From contig JACRGZ010000052.1 in NCBI GenBank assembly GCA_016234155.1, forward strand, positions 1 through 5,542: DNA of 5,542 nt, in the 5' to 3' direction. Both the position numbers and the translations under genes were made by a program. This DNA is from Nitrospirota bacterium (GTDB lineage Bacteria > Nitrospirota > 9FT-COMBO-42-15 > HDB-SIOI813). The notes beneath the pieces were generated by a model, which was not told the DNA's origin, did not search any database, and worked only from the letters and a program-made list of their open reading frames with translations. Positions 1 through 5,415 of this stretch are shown here, in pieces (within the stretch, counting starts at the first letter, position 1; each line of letters opens with the position of its first letter).

Positions 1-1
1 T

Positions 2-26
2 ATCCCCCCTTTTCTAAAGGGGGGAT
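2..26. repeat. Perfect G/C hairpin, repeat-family copy
   Basis: Two 11-base arms (ATCCCCCCTTT at 2-12, AAAGGGGGGAT at 16-26) are perfectly complementary around a TCT loop. A further G run at 27-34 continues the pattern. This resembles the dispersed C-run/G-run hairpins that recur between genes in many environmental bacterial genomes. It could add to transcription termination downstream of leuC, but no clean U-tract follows, so it is called a repeat. Confidence 0.6.
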
Positions 27-53
27 GGGGGGGATTATTTTCATCATCCTTTG

Positions 54-68
54 TGAACTAGAAGTTCA
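54..68. repeat. Short perfect inverted repeat
   Basis: TGAACT (54-59) and AGTTCA (63-68) flank the 3-base spacer AGA. It lies between the two larger G/C hairpins downstream of leuC. It could be a small operator or part of a repeat cluster. Nothing in the sequence ties it to a regulator. Confidence 0.3.
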
Positions 69-80
69 TGAGGGTTCACC

Positions 81-144
81 TGAAAATCCCCCCTCACCCT
101 TCCCCTCTCCCCTCAGGGGAGAGGGCAGGGGTGAGGGGTTTTCA
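81..144 (-). terminator. Long G/C hairpin after leuC, probable terminator and repeat copy
   Basis: The arms at about 90-112 and 116-138 pair almost throughout (CCCCTCACCC... with ...GGGTGAGGGG) around a TCA loop. They are flanked by TGAAAA (81-86) and TTTTCA (139-144), which extend the stem after a small bulge. Read on the minus strand it starts 13 bases past the leuC stop codon and is followed by ATTTTC, so it fits a Rho-independent terminator. The A/T flanks would let it work in both directions. The same C-run/G-run style occurs at 2-26 and 4246-4282, so it is probably also a copy of a dispersed repeat family. Confidence 0.6.
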
Positions 145-157
145 TCCTCCTAACCTT

Positions 158-1456
158 CTACATTAATTCCCTCGGGTCTGTAATTACTCCCCTGACTGCC
201 GATGCTGCTACAGTAAGAGGGGAGGCTAAATATACCTGGGACTGTCTCGACCCCATACGCCCGGGGAAGTTTCTGTTTGTAGTGGATATACAGACCTCGC
301 TCCCCTCAAGTCTTCCAAATGTATCCGTCGGACCTCCAAGACATGCGGCACATGATGCCCCGTCTGATATCTTTGCCCCGGCATTCTTCAAAACAGAATA
401 TACGCTCTCACCATCTATCATCTCCTCTTTAATGCGTCTTTCAACCTCAGTGGTGGCAGGTACAACATATGTGTCAACCTTGACGCTTCGTCCACGCAAT
501 ATCCTTGCTGCTGCCTTAAAATCCTCTAACTTACCGCCTGTACAGGAGCCGATGTAACATCGGTCTATCTTCGTCCCTTGCACCTCTCTTACAATGGCCT
601 TATTGTCCGGTGAGTGAGGTCTTGCCACAACAGGTTCAATGTTTTTCAGGTTATAAATCCTGGATGACTCATATCCTGCGTCGTCATCACCATAAACAAC
701 GTCCATGCCCTTTTTGGTTCTCTGTTTGATAAAGCGCAGGGTCTTATCGTCAGGCGCTATAATACCGTTCTTACCCCCGGCCTCTATAGCCATGTTACAA
801 AGGGTCATCCGCTCTTCAATTGAGAGCCCTGATATACCGTCACCGGTAAACTCCATCGCCTTGTATGTTGCCCCGTCTACACCAATATCGCCGATGATAT
901 GGAGTATAAGGTCCTTAGCCATAAGATACGCCGGCATCTCACCTTCAAATATAAACCGGATAGTAGGAGGCACCTTTACCCAGAGCCTGCCGGCGCCCAT
1001 TATAAAGGCTGCATCCGTATTGCCGATACCGGTGGCAAATTCTCCAAAGGCACCCGCGGTGCATGTGTGGGAGTCAGTGCCGAAGAGGACTTCACCCGGC
1101 CTCGTATGCCCTTCTTCAGCAAGCGCCACATGACATACTCCTTTGTAATACGGTGAACCAACGTCATAAAAATGTTTGATCCCTTGCTCAATAACAAATT
1201 CCCTCAGTATATCTATATTGCGCCGGGCGTATGTATCCTGCGTAAATATATAGTGATCAGGGATAATAACAACCCTCTCACGATCCCACACCTTAGCATC
1301 CTTGCCGAATTCTCTTTTGAATATCTCTATAGTTCCTGGACCGCAGACGTCATGGGTCATCAGGACATCCACGTCGATCCAGATATTGTCACCCGGAGAC
1401 ACCTGCCTTTTCCCAGCATGTCTCCCCAGTATCTTTTCTGTCAGTGTCATGCCCAT
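158..1456 (-). CDS. leuC: 3-isopropylmalate dehydratase large subunit
   Basis: LeuC and the small subunit LeuD form a cytosolic [4Fe-4S] enzyme that isomerises 2-isopropylmalate to 3-isopropylmalate in leucine synthesis. The 432-residue length fits the shorter LeuC/HacA class of about 420-430 residues. Visible motifs are THDVCGPG (34-41), the aconitase signature GTDSHTCTAGAFGEF (126-140), GSCTGG with cluster ligand Cys305, CAACLGGP with ligands Cys369 and Cys372, and NRNFPGRMGS (394-403). A homoaconitase role is possible in principle, but leuA upstream supports leucine. The ATG at 1456 has a modest AGTAGG (1461-1466) 4 bases upstream. The second ATG at 1450, giving MTLTEKIL, looks more like family N-termini and is a fair alternative start. 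Probably co-transcribed with leuA across the repeat element; no leuD follows within the window. Confidence 0.96.
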   Translation of the reverse strand: MGMTLTEKILGRHAGKRQVSPGDNIWIDVDVLMTHDVCGPGTIEIFKREFGKDAKVWDRERVVIIPDHYIFTQDTYARRNIDILREFVIEQGIKHFYDVGSPYYKGVCHVALAEEGHTRPGEVLFGTDSHTCTAGAFGEFATGIGNTDAAFIMGAGRLWVKVPPTIRFIFEGEMPAYLMAKDLILHIIGDIGVDGATYKAMEFTGDGISGLSIEERMTLCNMAIEAGGKNGIIAPDDKTLRFIKQRTKKGMDVVYGDDDAGYESSRIYNLKNIEPVVARPHSPDNKAIVREVQGTKIDRCYIGSCTGGKLEDFKAAARILRGRSVKVDTYVVPATTEVERRIKEEMIDGESVYSVLKNAGAKISDGASCAACLGGPTDTFGRLEGSEVCISTTNRNFPGRMGSRQSQVYLASPLTVAASAVRGVITDPRELM

Positions 1457-1534
1457 AGTGCCTACTCTGAAATCCTAAATCCTAATATCTAAATCCTAAA
1501 CAATATCAAATGACAAAATTCCAAATCCAAAACA

Positions 1535-1645
1535 TTGAGGCTCTTGCAAAAGTACTGAAAACGCTATAATTGTCATGATGACCCTGAAATAATTCTGAAA
1601 TGAATTCAGGACAGGGTGACAAATTGAGACTTTTGCAAAAAGCTC
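1535..1645. repeat. Paired TTGCAAAA boxes inside the element
   Basis: TTGAGGCTCTTGCAAAA (1535-1551) recurs as TTGAGACTTTTGCAAAA (1624-1640), matching at 15 of 17 positions and 89 bases apart. The box core is itself nearly palindromic (ACTTTTGCAAAAGT). The copies therefore also pair as inverted repeats: 1537-1553 against 1629-1645 match at 14 of 17. They may be inner terminal repeats of a smaller unit nested in the longer element. Confidence 0.55.
1571..1621. repeat. Central imperfect hairpin of the element
   Basis: TGTCA (1571-1575) pairs with TGACA (1617-1621). CCCTG (1582-1586) pairs with CAGGG (1612-1616). CCTGAA (1583-1588) can alternatively pair with TTCAGG (1605-1610). It resembles the 'GTCATCCTGAA...TTCAGG' class of dispersed bacterial palindromes. 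As RNA in the leuA-leuC transcript it could form a stem-loop, but it lacks a terminator U-tract. Confidence 0.45.
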
Positions 1646-1695
1646 TATTTGTAACATTTGAATTTTGGATTTGTTTAGGATTTAGATATTAGAAT

Positions 1696-3234
1696 TTAGT
1701 ATTTTACCCCTCCCTTTTTATACGCCAGCCTGTTTAACGCATTCAGATACGCCTTGGCGCTCGCAACAATAATGTCCGTGTCTGCCCCCTGCCCCACTAC
1801 TGTCCTTCCGCCCTCTTCTAACCTTACTGTCACTTCGCCGAAGGCGTCAGTGCCGCCTGTTATGGCCTTTACCTCATATGAGAGGAGGTGACTGGCCGTC
1901 TCTGTTATCGTCTTTATAGTCCTGTATGTGGCATCTACAGGGCCATCTCCTGCAGAGACATTTTTTATACTCGTACCCTCTATTTCAAGCTCTACAGTCG
2001 CAGTAGGTGTGGTATCACTCCCGCTCTCAACATATATATGTTTCAATACATACCTCTCTGGAATACGATATATCTCATCTGTTACAATAGCGTCTATGTC
2101 CTCCTCAAAGACCTCCTTTTTCTGATCTGCAACCCTCTTGAATCTTTCAAACGCCTTATTTATCTCCTCATCCGTTAGACTGAAACCCATCTCGGAAAGT
2201 TTATTCTTAAAGGCATGCCTGCCCGAGTGTTTTCCAAGCACTAATTTGTGAGTGGATATTCCAACTGACTCCGGAGTCATTATCTCATATGTCCGCTTGT
2301 CCTTTAATAACCCATCCTGATGTATACCAGCCTCATGGGCAAAGGCGTTCGCCCCGACTATCGCCTTATTTGGTTGTACTACCATACCTGTTATGGTACT
2401 GACCATCCTGCTTGCCTTGTATATCTCATGGGTGTTAATGTTCGTGTCCGCATTAAAAAACTGCCCCCTTGTCTTTAAGGCCATTACGACCTCTTCGAGA
2501 GAGGCATTTCCGGCCCTCTCTCCTATTCCGTTTATTGTACACTCTACCTGCCCTGCGCCTGCCAGGACTGCTGATAAGGAATTGGCAACAGCAAGGCCTA
2601 AATCGTTATGACAGTGGACACTGATCACGGCTTTGTCGATATTGGGCACCTTATTTATGATCTGGCTTATTAATTCACCAAACTCAGCAGGGAGCGCATA
2701 ACCAACTGTATCCGGAATATTAATGGTTGCAGCCCCGGCCTTTATAGCTGCCTCTATAACAGTGCATAGGAAATCCATATCACTGCGGGAGGCATCTTCC
2801 GCTGAGAACTCTACGTCATCCGTAAACTGTCTTGCGATCTTCACCGCAGCAACAGCCGCCTCAAGTACTTCCTCCCTGCTCATCTTGAGCTTCCTCAGCA
2901 TATGTATCTCTGAAGTAGCAATAAATGTATGTATCCTTGATCTCTCTGCAGAAGATACTGCATCTGCCGCCCTCTCTATATCCTCTTTCCTTGCCCTCGC
3001 AAGTCCGGCAATAACAGAACCCTTTACCTCTTGTGCAATAAGTTTGACACCTTCAAAATCATCCTCTGACGCTATAGGAAACCCTGCCTCTATAATATCC
3101 ACATTAAGCTTTGCCAATTGTCTTGCAACTGTAAGCTTCTCCTCCTTATTCATACTTGCCCCCGGGCACTGCTCGCCATCTCTCAGGGTAGTATCAAATA
3201 TTTTTATCCTTCGCAATATCCGGCGCAATGACAT
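1696..3234 (-). CDS. leuA: 2-isopropylmalate synthase
   Basis: Catalyses the first committed leucine step: acetyl-CoA plus 2-oxoisovalerate to 2-isopropylmalate, in the cytosol. At 512 residues it matches typical bacterial LeuA. The DRE-TIM barrel shows FDTTLRDGEQ (13-22; Arg18 catalytic, Asp19 metal), HCHN with metal ligands His207 and His209, GIGERAGN (236-243), and the catalytic helper loop AHEAGIHQDG (299-308). The C-terminal regulatory domain (about 390-505) has GDGPVDA (429-435), so leucine feedback inhibition is expected. The EFSAEDASRSD segment (142-152) and the regulatory domain favour LeuA over homocitrate synthase. The ATG at 3234 lacks a clear ribosome binding site. A TTG at codon 7 (3216) is an alternative that fits the usual short N-terminus. 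The last codons and the TAA stop lie in the right arm of the palindromic element. Confidence 0.96.
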   Translation of the reverse strand: MSLRRILRRIKIFDTTLRDGEQCPGASMNKEEKLTVARQLAKLNVDIIEAGFPIASEDDFEGVKLIAQEVKGSVIAGLARARKEDIERAADAVSSAERSRIHTFIATSEIHMLRKLKMSREEVLEAAVAAVKIARQFTDDVEFSAEDASRSDMDFLCTVIEAAIKAGAATINIPDTVGYALPAEFGELISQIINKVPNIDKAVISVHCHNDLGLAVANSLSAVLAGAGQVECTINGIGERAGNASLEEVVMALKTRGQFFNADTNINTHEIYKASRMVSTITGMVVQPNKAIVGANAFAHEAGIHQDGLLKDKRTYEIMTPESVGISTHKLVLGKHSGRHAFKNKLSEMGFSLTDEEINKAFERFKRVADQKKEVFEEDIDAIVTDEIYRIPERYVLKHIYVESGSDTTPTATVELEIEGTSIKNVSAGDGPVDATYRTIKTITETASHLLSYEVKAITGGTDAFGEVTVRLEEGGRTVVGQGADTDIIVASAKAYLNALNRLAYKKGGVKY

Positions 3235-3297
3235 ATAATGGTAAATTATCCGTTTGCTATAGCCATAATAATGGCATCTGATTGGTTTAGTCTATAT

Positions 3298-3325
3298 GCT
3301 ATATGATAGTATGTCCTTGAGTCAA
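3298..3325 (-). promoter_or_regulatory. Candidate sigma-70-like promoter for leuA
   Basis: On the minus strand TTGACT (3320-3325) is followed after 16 bases by TATAGC (3298-3303), about 64 bases upstream of the leuA ATG. The -35 hexamer sits in a small palindrome, CTTGAGTCAAG (3316-3326), that could be a regulator site. No leucine-rich leader peptide or T-box is apparent in the leader. Based on consensus matching only. Confidence 0.35.
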
Positions 3326-3408
3326 GTGTAATTGCCGGAAATTCCCGGGAACTTAATATATAGTAGGGTTGACTCAGTCTCCTTCTCCAAACGCACCTAC
3401 GTTCACCG

Positions 3409-3437
3409 TTGCAAACAAAATGTTGTTTTGTTAATAT
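3409..3437 (+). promoter_or_regulatory. Candidate promoter and operator of the DUF433 gene
   Basis: TTGCAA (3409-3414), a 17-base spacer and TAATAT (3432-3437) form a plausible promoter. The spacer region holds an inverted repeat, AACAAAA (3414-3420) and TTTTGTT (3426-3432), of the kind TA antitoxins bind to repress themselves. The -10 box ends only 6 bases before the ATG and no Shine-Dalgarno is visible. The message would be almost leaderless, or the true promoter lies further upstream. Confidence 0.35.
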
Positions 3438-3443
3438 AAGCCT

Positions 3444-3686
3444 ATGGCTTATCAAGACCTGCTCAATCGGGTAAGTGTGGACCCCAATATATGCGGGGGG
3501 AAACCTTGTATTCGGGGAACACGAATATACATCTCCATTATACTCGATGGCTTGGCAGAAGGCTTGACTCCGGACCAGATCATCGATCACTACCCGCAGT
3601 TGACTATCGAAGACATCCGGGCTGCTCTGGCCTATGCGGCAGAGATGGCTCGAGAGAACATATGGAAGGTAGCTGAAAGGTCGTGA
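3444..3686 (+). CDS. DUF433 family antitoxin (VapB-like)
   Basis: An 80-residue protein of the DUF433 family, small winged-helix/helix-turn-helix-like proteins usually encoded just before DUF5615 PIN-like toxins and taken to be their antitoxins. The family hallmarks are all present: DPNICGGKPCIRGTRI (13-28), the LAEGLTPDQIIDHYPQLT stretch (37-54), and EDIRAALAYAAEMA (56-69). The length is normal for the family and the protein looks intact. The ATG is the natural start because little N-terminal extension is expected, though there is no visible ribosome binding site. Its stop overlaps the GTG start of the toxin remnant (GTGA), so the pair was translationally coupled. Likely autoregulated through the inverted repeat upstream. 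With the partner truncated, it is now an orphan antitoxin, perhaps acting on another toxin or retained as a regulator. Confidence 0.88.
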   Translation: MAYQDLLNRVSVDPNICGGKPCIRGTRIYISIILDGLAEGLTPDQIIDHYPQLTIEDIRAALAYAAEMARENIWKVAERS

Positions 3687-3787
3687 AGTTAAAGCTTGAC
3701 GAAAATCTCTCACGCCACCTTAAAGAGAGCCTGAGTGATTTACAACACGACATAACAACGGCAGCATCCGCCTCATCATGTTCATGA
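3683..3787 (+). pseudogene. Truncated DUF5615 PIN-like toxin
   Basis: GTG at 3683 overlaps the DUF433 stop and has GAAAGG (3675-3680) upstream. The frame reads VKLKLDENLSRHLKESL then LQHDITTA and stops at TGA after 34 codons. LDENL with a following helix and a 'GHDV.T'-like strand is the N-terminus of DUF5615 (Mut7-C-like PIN-fold) toxins, which are normally about 100-120 residues. The rest of the domain, including the downstream acidic active-site residues, is missing and is not recovered in the other frames up to 3859. This points to a deletion rather than a single frameshift. The call rests on the short motif plus its position directly after DUF433. The product should be inactive. Confidence 0.72.
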
Positions 3788-3859
3788 TAAACTGGGAGGG
3801 ATCTGCTCTTTCACCGGGGACCTGGAGGATTTTATCAACCTTGTAAAGGATGCTATCTC

Positions 3860-4243
3860 CTAATCCCTCCTTCCCATCTTAAATTCCGGAGATACCCTCT
3901 CTAATCGGTAGTCATATTTAACCCCTGGCTTTGTAGTATTGTCAGTAAACCTGTATAGGAAGATGTCCCTGTCATCCCGGCCAAAATATGGGATCAGGCT
4001 GGTGATGGCAGTATAGTTATCCTTCCCCTTTTCTGCACGATGGAGGATAAAGCCCTTTACTTTACCTTTGCCCTGCCAGGTTAACACTAAACGGTCTGAT
4101 TCATCTGTGACCATTAAATCAGTAGTTGATGTGGATGTGGTTTCCGTATCCTCCACCCTGCTACCCAGGATAATTTTGCCCTTGGCGTCCTCAATGCTGA
4201 CAGATAAGGACGAAGGACCATTACCATGGAGTGATTCGAAATA
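3860..4243 (-). pseudogene. 3' remnant of a fibronectin-III-like surface protein
   Basis: The minus frame is open from 4324 to the TAG at 3860. From 4243 it reads as plausible protein: EYFESLHGNG..., a Thr/Ser linker, then DRLVLTWQGKGKVKGF (approx. 4098-4051), ILHRAEKG, and a C-terminal TKPGVKYDYRLERVS. The pattern 'L.W....V.GF.L.R...G....Y..I....IPY.G......Y.FTD....PG..Y.Y.L' is that of a fibronectin type III domain at the end of large secreted proteins. No ATG, GTG or TTG occurs in frame before the internal GTG at 4156, which would give 98 residues and cut the linker. There is no signal peptide or ribosome binding site. The 5' side runs into a G/C hairpin repeat. I infer a truncated gene end. 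A genuine 98-residue protein from GTG is possible but less likely. Confidence 0.6.
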
Positions 4244-4245
4244 CT

Positions 4246-4282
4246 CCTCCCCCTTGATGGGGGAGGCAGGGTGGGGGTGACA
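4246..4282. repeat. G/C hairpin repeat capping the remnant
   Basis: CCTCCCCC (4246-4253) and GGGGGAGG (4259-4266) form a perfect 8-base stem around TTGAT, followed by CAGGGTGGGGGTGAC. The right half resembles the right arm of the hairpin at 116-138 (GGGGAGAGGGCAGGGGTGAG), so both are probably members of one dispersed family. It lies between the DUF3368 stop and the fibronectin-like remnant on the minus strand. It could terminate the TA transcript. Confidence 0.55.
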
Positions 4283-4339
4283 AGTAGTGTCATCGCGGGG
4301 ATCAGATGGAGGAAAAACGAGAAATTATCATGCCATTGT

Positions 4340-4873
4340 TTACTTCTCATCTTTTATAAGATATTCGTCTTTGATCTTTTTTATTATATCTTCTAATAAT
4401 GTAGGCCTTAAGAAAAGTGTCGTCTTCTCTGGGAGATTATTTAACAATTCTATAACCTCTCCTGGTATCCTAACCTTTTTGCGAATTGCTCTCAAGATTA
4501 TACCTATTGTCCCATGCACTTTGTAGCCAAGCCCTTCGCCTACCAGACGTGCTGCACCATCATCCGTAAGAAAAATGGCCTCTGGGGTTTCCTGCATTAA
4601 GATCAAAGACTCCATCTCCCCTTTATCAAGAGAAAGCGCTCTGGATAGCACTAATAACTGTGGCTCCGGGGGAGAAATTATATCAATGACTTTAAAGACA
4701 ACCTCAGGGTGCTGTAAGGCCTCTGGCCTGTGAATTGAGATTTCTGTATGAACAGTTTTAGAAATAATTAAGGGATTAAAATCTGATAGAAGGTTTAAAC
4801 TATCTAATTCGGCAAGGTGGATAATTGGACCTGCATCAGCAATGGCAACTGTTTTACTCTCACTCTTTGCCAT
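4340..4873 (-). CDS. DUF3368 family PIN-like toxin
   Basis: A 177-residue DUF3368 protein, a PIN-fold predicted ribonuclease that is usually the toxin of a type II TA pair. The N-terminal strand VAIADAGPIIHLAEL carries acidic Asp13. GEMES (85-89) gives the mid-domain acidic residues. IFLTDDGAARLVGEGLGYKVHGTIGIIL (100-127) holds Asp104/Asp105 and the typical 'G..V.GT.G.L' segment. These are the expected metal-binding positions, and nothing looks broken. The ATG at 4873 has GGGGA at 4878-4882 four bases upstream and gives MAKSESKTVAIADAGP. An ATG at 4891 would add six residues with no better signal. The gene overlaps the upstream antitoxin frame by 14 bases, so translation is probably coupled. 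The intact toxin behind a damaged antitoxin is notable. Confidence 0.87.
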   Translation of the reverse strand: MAKSESKTVAIADAGPIIHLAELDSLNLLSDFNPLIISKTVHTEISIHRPEALQHPEVVFKVIDIISPPEPQLLVLSRALSLDKGEMESLILMQETPEAIFLTDDGAARLVGEGLGYKVHGTIGIILRAIRKKVRIPGEVIELLNNLPEKTTLFLRPTLLEDIIKKIKDEYLIKDEK

Positions 4874-5054
4874 GAAGTCCCCATTCGACATCTTCCCGGA
4901 TAAACTTATCCATCAATTCAATCTTGTGGGAATCCAGGAAACGTCGCAGGGCCTCTAAAATTATATCATCTTCACTCCGGAACCAACCTTTATCAACAAG
5001 GGATTTAACCTCATGATATAGTTGGTCTGGTAGTTATGTGCATATTGACTTCAT
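4860..5054 (-). pseudogene. Ribbon-helix-helix antitoxin, N-terminally disrupted
   Basis: The minus frame ending at TGA 4860-4862 reads LPDQLYHEVKSLVDKGWF, then SEDDIILEALRRFLDSHK, then KFIREDVEWGLHGKE. 'LPDQLY.EV..L...GWF.SEDDII.EALRRFL' is a CopG/Arc-like ribbon-helix-helix domain, and a C-tail of the 'EDVEWGL' kind suits a toxin-binding segment. The frame has no usable start. TAA lies directly before the LPDQ codons, with ATG AAG TCA ATA TGC ACA (5054-5037) in frame ahead of it. Alternatively ATG CAC ATA ACT at 5043 enters in another frame and would need a 1-2 base shift to reach LPDQ. So it is either a nonsense or frameshift mutation, or an assembly error. The end overlaps the DUF3368 start, as in intact TA operons. 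Confidence 0.75.
4878..4882 (-). promoter_or_regulatory. Ribosome binding site fixing the DUF3368 start
   Basis: GGGGA on the minus strand lies four bases before the ATG at 4873, inside the antitoxin coding sequence. It favours the MAKSESK start over the upstream ATG at 4891, which has no comparable signal. Confidence 0.5.
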
Positions 5055-5078
5055 AAATTTCACTTAATTTTATTGTCT

Positions 5079-5127
5079 ATTTTATCTTTTATCATTAATA
5101 ATAGTCAACTAATTACTTTGTAGTCAA
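5079..5127 (-). promoter_or_regulatory. Tandem candidate promoters of the RHH/DUF3368 pair
   Basis: On the minus strand two TTGACT hexamers 19 bases apart (5122-5127 and 5103-5108) each have a good -10 box after 18 bases: TATTAT (5098-5103) and TAAAAT (5079-5084). The hexamers are part of an 8-base direct repeat (plus-strand TAGTCAAC at 5102-5109 and 5121-5128). The repeat could also be the antitoxin's operator, since ribbon-helix-helix repressors often bind tandem short repeats. The distance to the antitoxin start region is about 25-45 bases. Confidence 0.45.
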
Positions 5128-5171
5128 CAGACACGGCATAAACGAGTCAGTATGCAATACCGCGGTTTGTA

Positions 5172-5205
5172 TTGAGACTAAGAACATTATCTTCTTATAG
5201 GAGGT
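5172..5205 (+). promoter_or_regulatory. Candidate promoter with a strong ribosome-binding-like AGGAGGT
   Basis: TTGAGA (5172-5177), a 17-base spacer and TTATAG (5195-5200) match a sigma-70 promoter. TAGGAGGT (5198-5205) looks like a strong Shine-Dalgarno but overlaps the -10 box and has no start codon within usual reach. One of the two is fortuitous, or the site is a remnant of a deleted gene start. It could drive the PIN gene at 5416. Confidence 0.25.
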
Positions 5206-5252
5206 TTATAGGGCTCCAAAAAAAGATTCTAAGGTTAAATATTAAGGGAGAA

Positions 5253-5412
5253 ATGCCATAACTGTCGTTACTGTAGATGTTGAGCATTAATTTGCAATCC
5301 ACATTGGATTTGGTTAAACTATTTATAGATTTCAAACAATTCAGACCAATTTGTATTTGTGTTTGCTAAAGATAAGAATCTGGATAAGGTGAAAATTAAA
5401 TTTGGGAAATAG
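5253..5412 (+). pseudogene. Possible decayed antitoxin upstream of the PIN gene
   Basis: AAGGGAG (5244-5250) precedes ATG 5253, but the third codon is TAA. Skipping one base gives ITVVTVDVEH in the next frame, which then also stops. Just before the PIN gene another frame is open from about 5325 and reads FVFVFAKDKNLDKVKIKFGK, ending at TAG 5410-5412, three bases before the PIN ATG. The good ribosome-binding position at one end and close coupling to the toxin at the other suggest a small antitoxin gene broken by several frameshifts. No family can be named from the fragments, so this is inference from position. Confidence 0.35.
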
Positions 5413-5415
5413 CGA

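Larger units (their letters stand above)
1471..1703. mobile_element. MITE-like palindromic element between leuA and leuC
   Basis: The outer arms at 1471-1503 and 1671-1703 are inverted copies matching at 31 of 33 positions; the core is CTAATATCTAAATCCTAAAC. Inside are a pair of TTGCAAAA boxes and a central imperfect hairpin. There is no open reading frame, so a transposase would have to act in trans. This fits a miniature inverted-repeat element of about 233 bp. No clear target-site duplication is visible at the edges. The right arm overlaps the last codons and stop of leuA. The left arm stops just short of the leuC ribosome binding site. It could also be a long extragenic palindrome rather than a transposable unit. 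Confidence 0.6.
5055..5415. other. Gene-poor AT-rich interval between divergent TA loci
   Basis: About 360 bases without an intact gene. From left to right it holds the tandem minus-strand promoters (5079-5127), a small inverted repeat CAATAC/GTATTG (5155-5160, 5169-5174), a possible plus-strand promoter (5172-5200), and a decayed reading frame from 5253 to 5412. No RNA gene or mobile element is recognisable. Confidence 0.5.

Noticed and set aside
705..1133. Plus-strand open frames of 142 and 85 codons within leuC
   Set aside because: Antisense to the conserved leuC frame; low-complexity residue make-up with no recognisable domain.
1471..1703. CRISPR or riboswitch reading of the leuA-leuC spacer
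   Set aside because: The repeats are inverted arms and one repeated box pair, not evenly spaced direct repeats; no known leader or aptamer core such as a T-box is seen.
2723..3238. 171-codon plus-strand open frame within leuA
   Set aside because: Ser/Ala-rich shadow frame complementary to the leuA catalytic domain; no ribosome binding site or motif.
3246..3713. 155-codon minus-strand open frame covering the DUF433 gene
   Set aside because: It is antisense to a clear DUF433 protein, has no family-like motifs, and spans the leuA promoter region.
3790..3859. Plus-strand frame ending KLGGICSFTGDLEDFINLVKDAIS
   Set aside because: It has no start codon and does not match DUF5615; it may be the 3' end of another lost gene, but 24 residues are too few to assign.
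4114..4350. 78-codon minus frame running through the G/C repeat at 4246-4282
   Set aside because: Its Pro/Arg-rich part is the translated repeat, and it overlaps the better-supported fibronectin-like frame.
5278..5370. Short plus frame MLSINLQSTLDLVKLF...
   Set aside because: About 30 codons, no ribosome binding site, and not in frame with the fragments that best fit a decayed antitoxin.
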